Shown: piece after piece, positions 63,985-64,000 of the stretch | How the letters are laid out: every line of letters starts with the position of its first letter | Numbering within the stretch: position 1 is the first letter of the stretch | Assembly: GCA_002409525.1 (NCBI GenBank) | Contig: DHNM01000033.1 | Location: 47,429 to 111,428, forward strand | Reading direction: 5' to 3' | Length of the DNA: 64,000 bases | DNA from: Eubacterium sp. UBA5416 | GTDB taxonomy: Bacteria > Bacillota > Clostridia > Lachnospirales > Lachnospiraceae | Translations under genes and position numbers: made by a program | The notes under the pieces: model-generated | What the model was told of the DNA's origin: nothing | What the model saw: the letters and a program-made list of their open reading frames with translations, nothing else | The model's database searches: none

Positions 63985-64000
63985 ATTAGAAAAGTTCTAA

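Overview
The window looks like a chromosomal stretch from an anaerobic, gut-type Clostridia bacterium, most likely a Lachnospiraceae relative. This rests on moderate-to-low GC, strong AGGAGG-type ribosome binding sites, sigma-A promoters with 17-18 base spacers, lipoprotein sugar-binding proteins beside permease pairs that lack an ATPase, an RsmH-like fragment of the kind I associate with this family, and non-pyrrolysine MttB-family methyltransferase chemistry. No tRNA, rRNA, CRISPR array or complete mobile element is visible. All family names come from reading the translated proteins and recalling families; no search was run.

Layout. (1) 1-3.4 kb: the C-terminal head of an SMC/SbcC-like ATPase, a convergent PanE-family reductase, and an XRE regulator plus ImmA/IrrE-type metallopeptidase module. 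(2) 3.6-6.1 kb: the methylthioribose salvage pair mtnK-mtnA. (3) 6.2-9.4 kb: a decayed GH28 remnant, a small membrane protein, a Gfo/Idh/MocA oxidoreductase and an alpha/beta hydrolase. (4) 9.4-10.1 kb: a graveyard of an rsmH-like fragment and an IS91-like zinc-finger fragment. (5) 10.1-16.2 kb: L-serine dehydratase divergent from an XRE-cupin regulator, then a small membrane protein, a BCCT transporter and an MttB-family methyltransferase. Shared AT-rich operator-like sites link both sides, suggesting a quaternary-amine (betaine-like) to glycine/serine to pyruvate route.

(6) 16.3-28.9 kb: a one-direction operon of 12 genes led by an RpiR regulator: MurQ, sugar ABC importer without ATPase, MurK-like BadF kinase, ROK kinase, GH4, GNAT, PIG-L deacetylase, NamZ-type exo-muramidase (DUF1343) and NagZ. 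It reads as an intracellular peptidoglycan amino-sugar salvage pathway. (7) 29-30.1 kb: a convergent membrane-anchored repeat protein split by a one-base frameshift. (8) 30.3-39.7 kb: a PrpR-type regulator with degenerate AAA+ motifs, divergent from an acid-sugar operon: DUF1537 kinase, BNR/sialidase-like protein, Fe-alcohol dehydrogenase, DapA-family lyase, PdxA-like dehydrogenase, anion permease and a VOC protein.

(9) 39.8-49.2 kb, visibly more AT-rich: a GntR/FCD regulator divergent from a zinc alcohol dehydrogenase, GntP-like permease, HyuA-like ATPase, a one-base-overlapping HExxH protein, a YiaK-like reductase, a cyclase-family hydrolase and a second PanE-like reductase. (10) 49.3-64 kb: sugar-catabolism genes: Gfo/Idh, ABC importer, sugar isomerase/epimerase, SDR, Gfo/Idh plus ThuA, MFS transporter, aldo/keto reductase, class II aldolase, PfkB kinase, fucose-isomerase-like protein, DUF4867 protein, and a sugar-binding lipoprotein cut by an in-frame amber codon near the window end.

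Overall this is a catabolic accessory region: modules with their own regulator, transporter and enzymes, separated by decayed fragments. The most interesting parts are the intracellular peptidoglycan salvage operon, the HyuA-HExxH pair without HyuB, the shared operator family around the XRE-cupin regulator, and the degenerate PrpR regulon.
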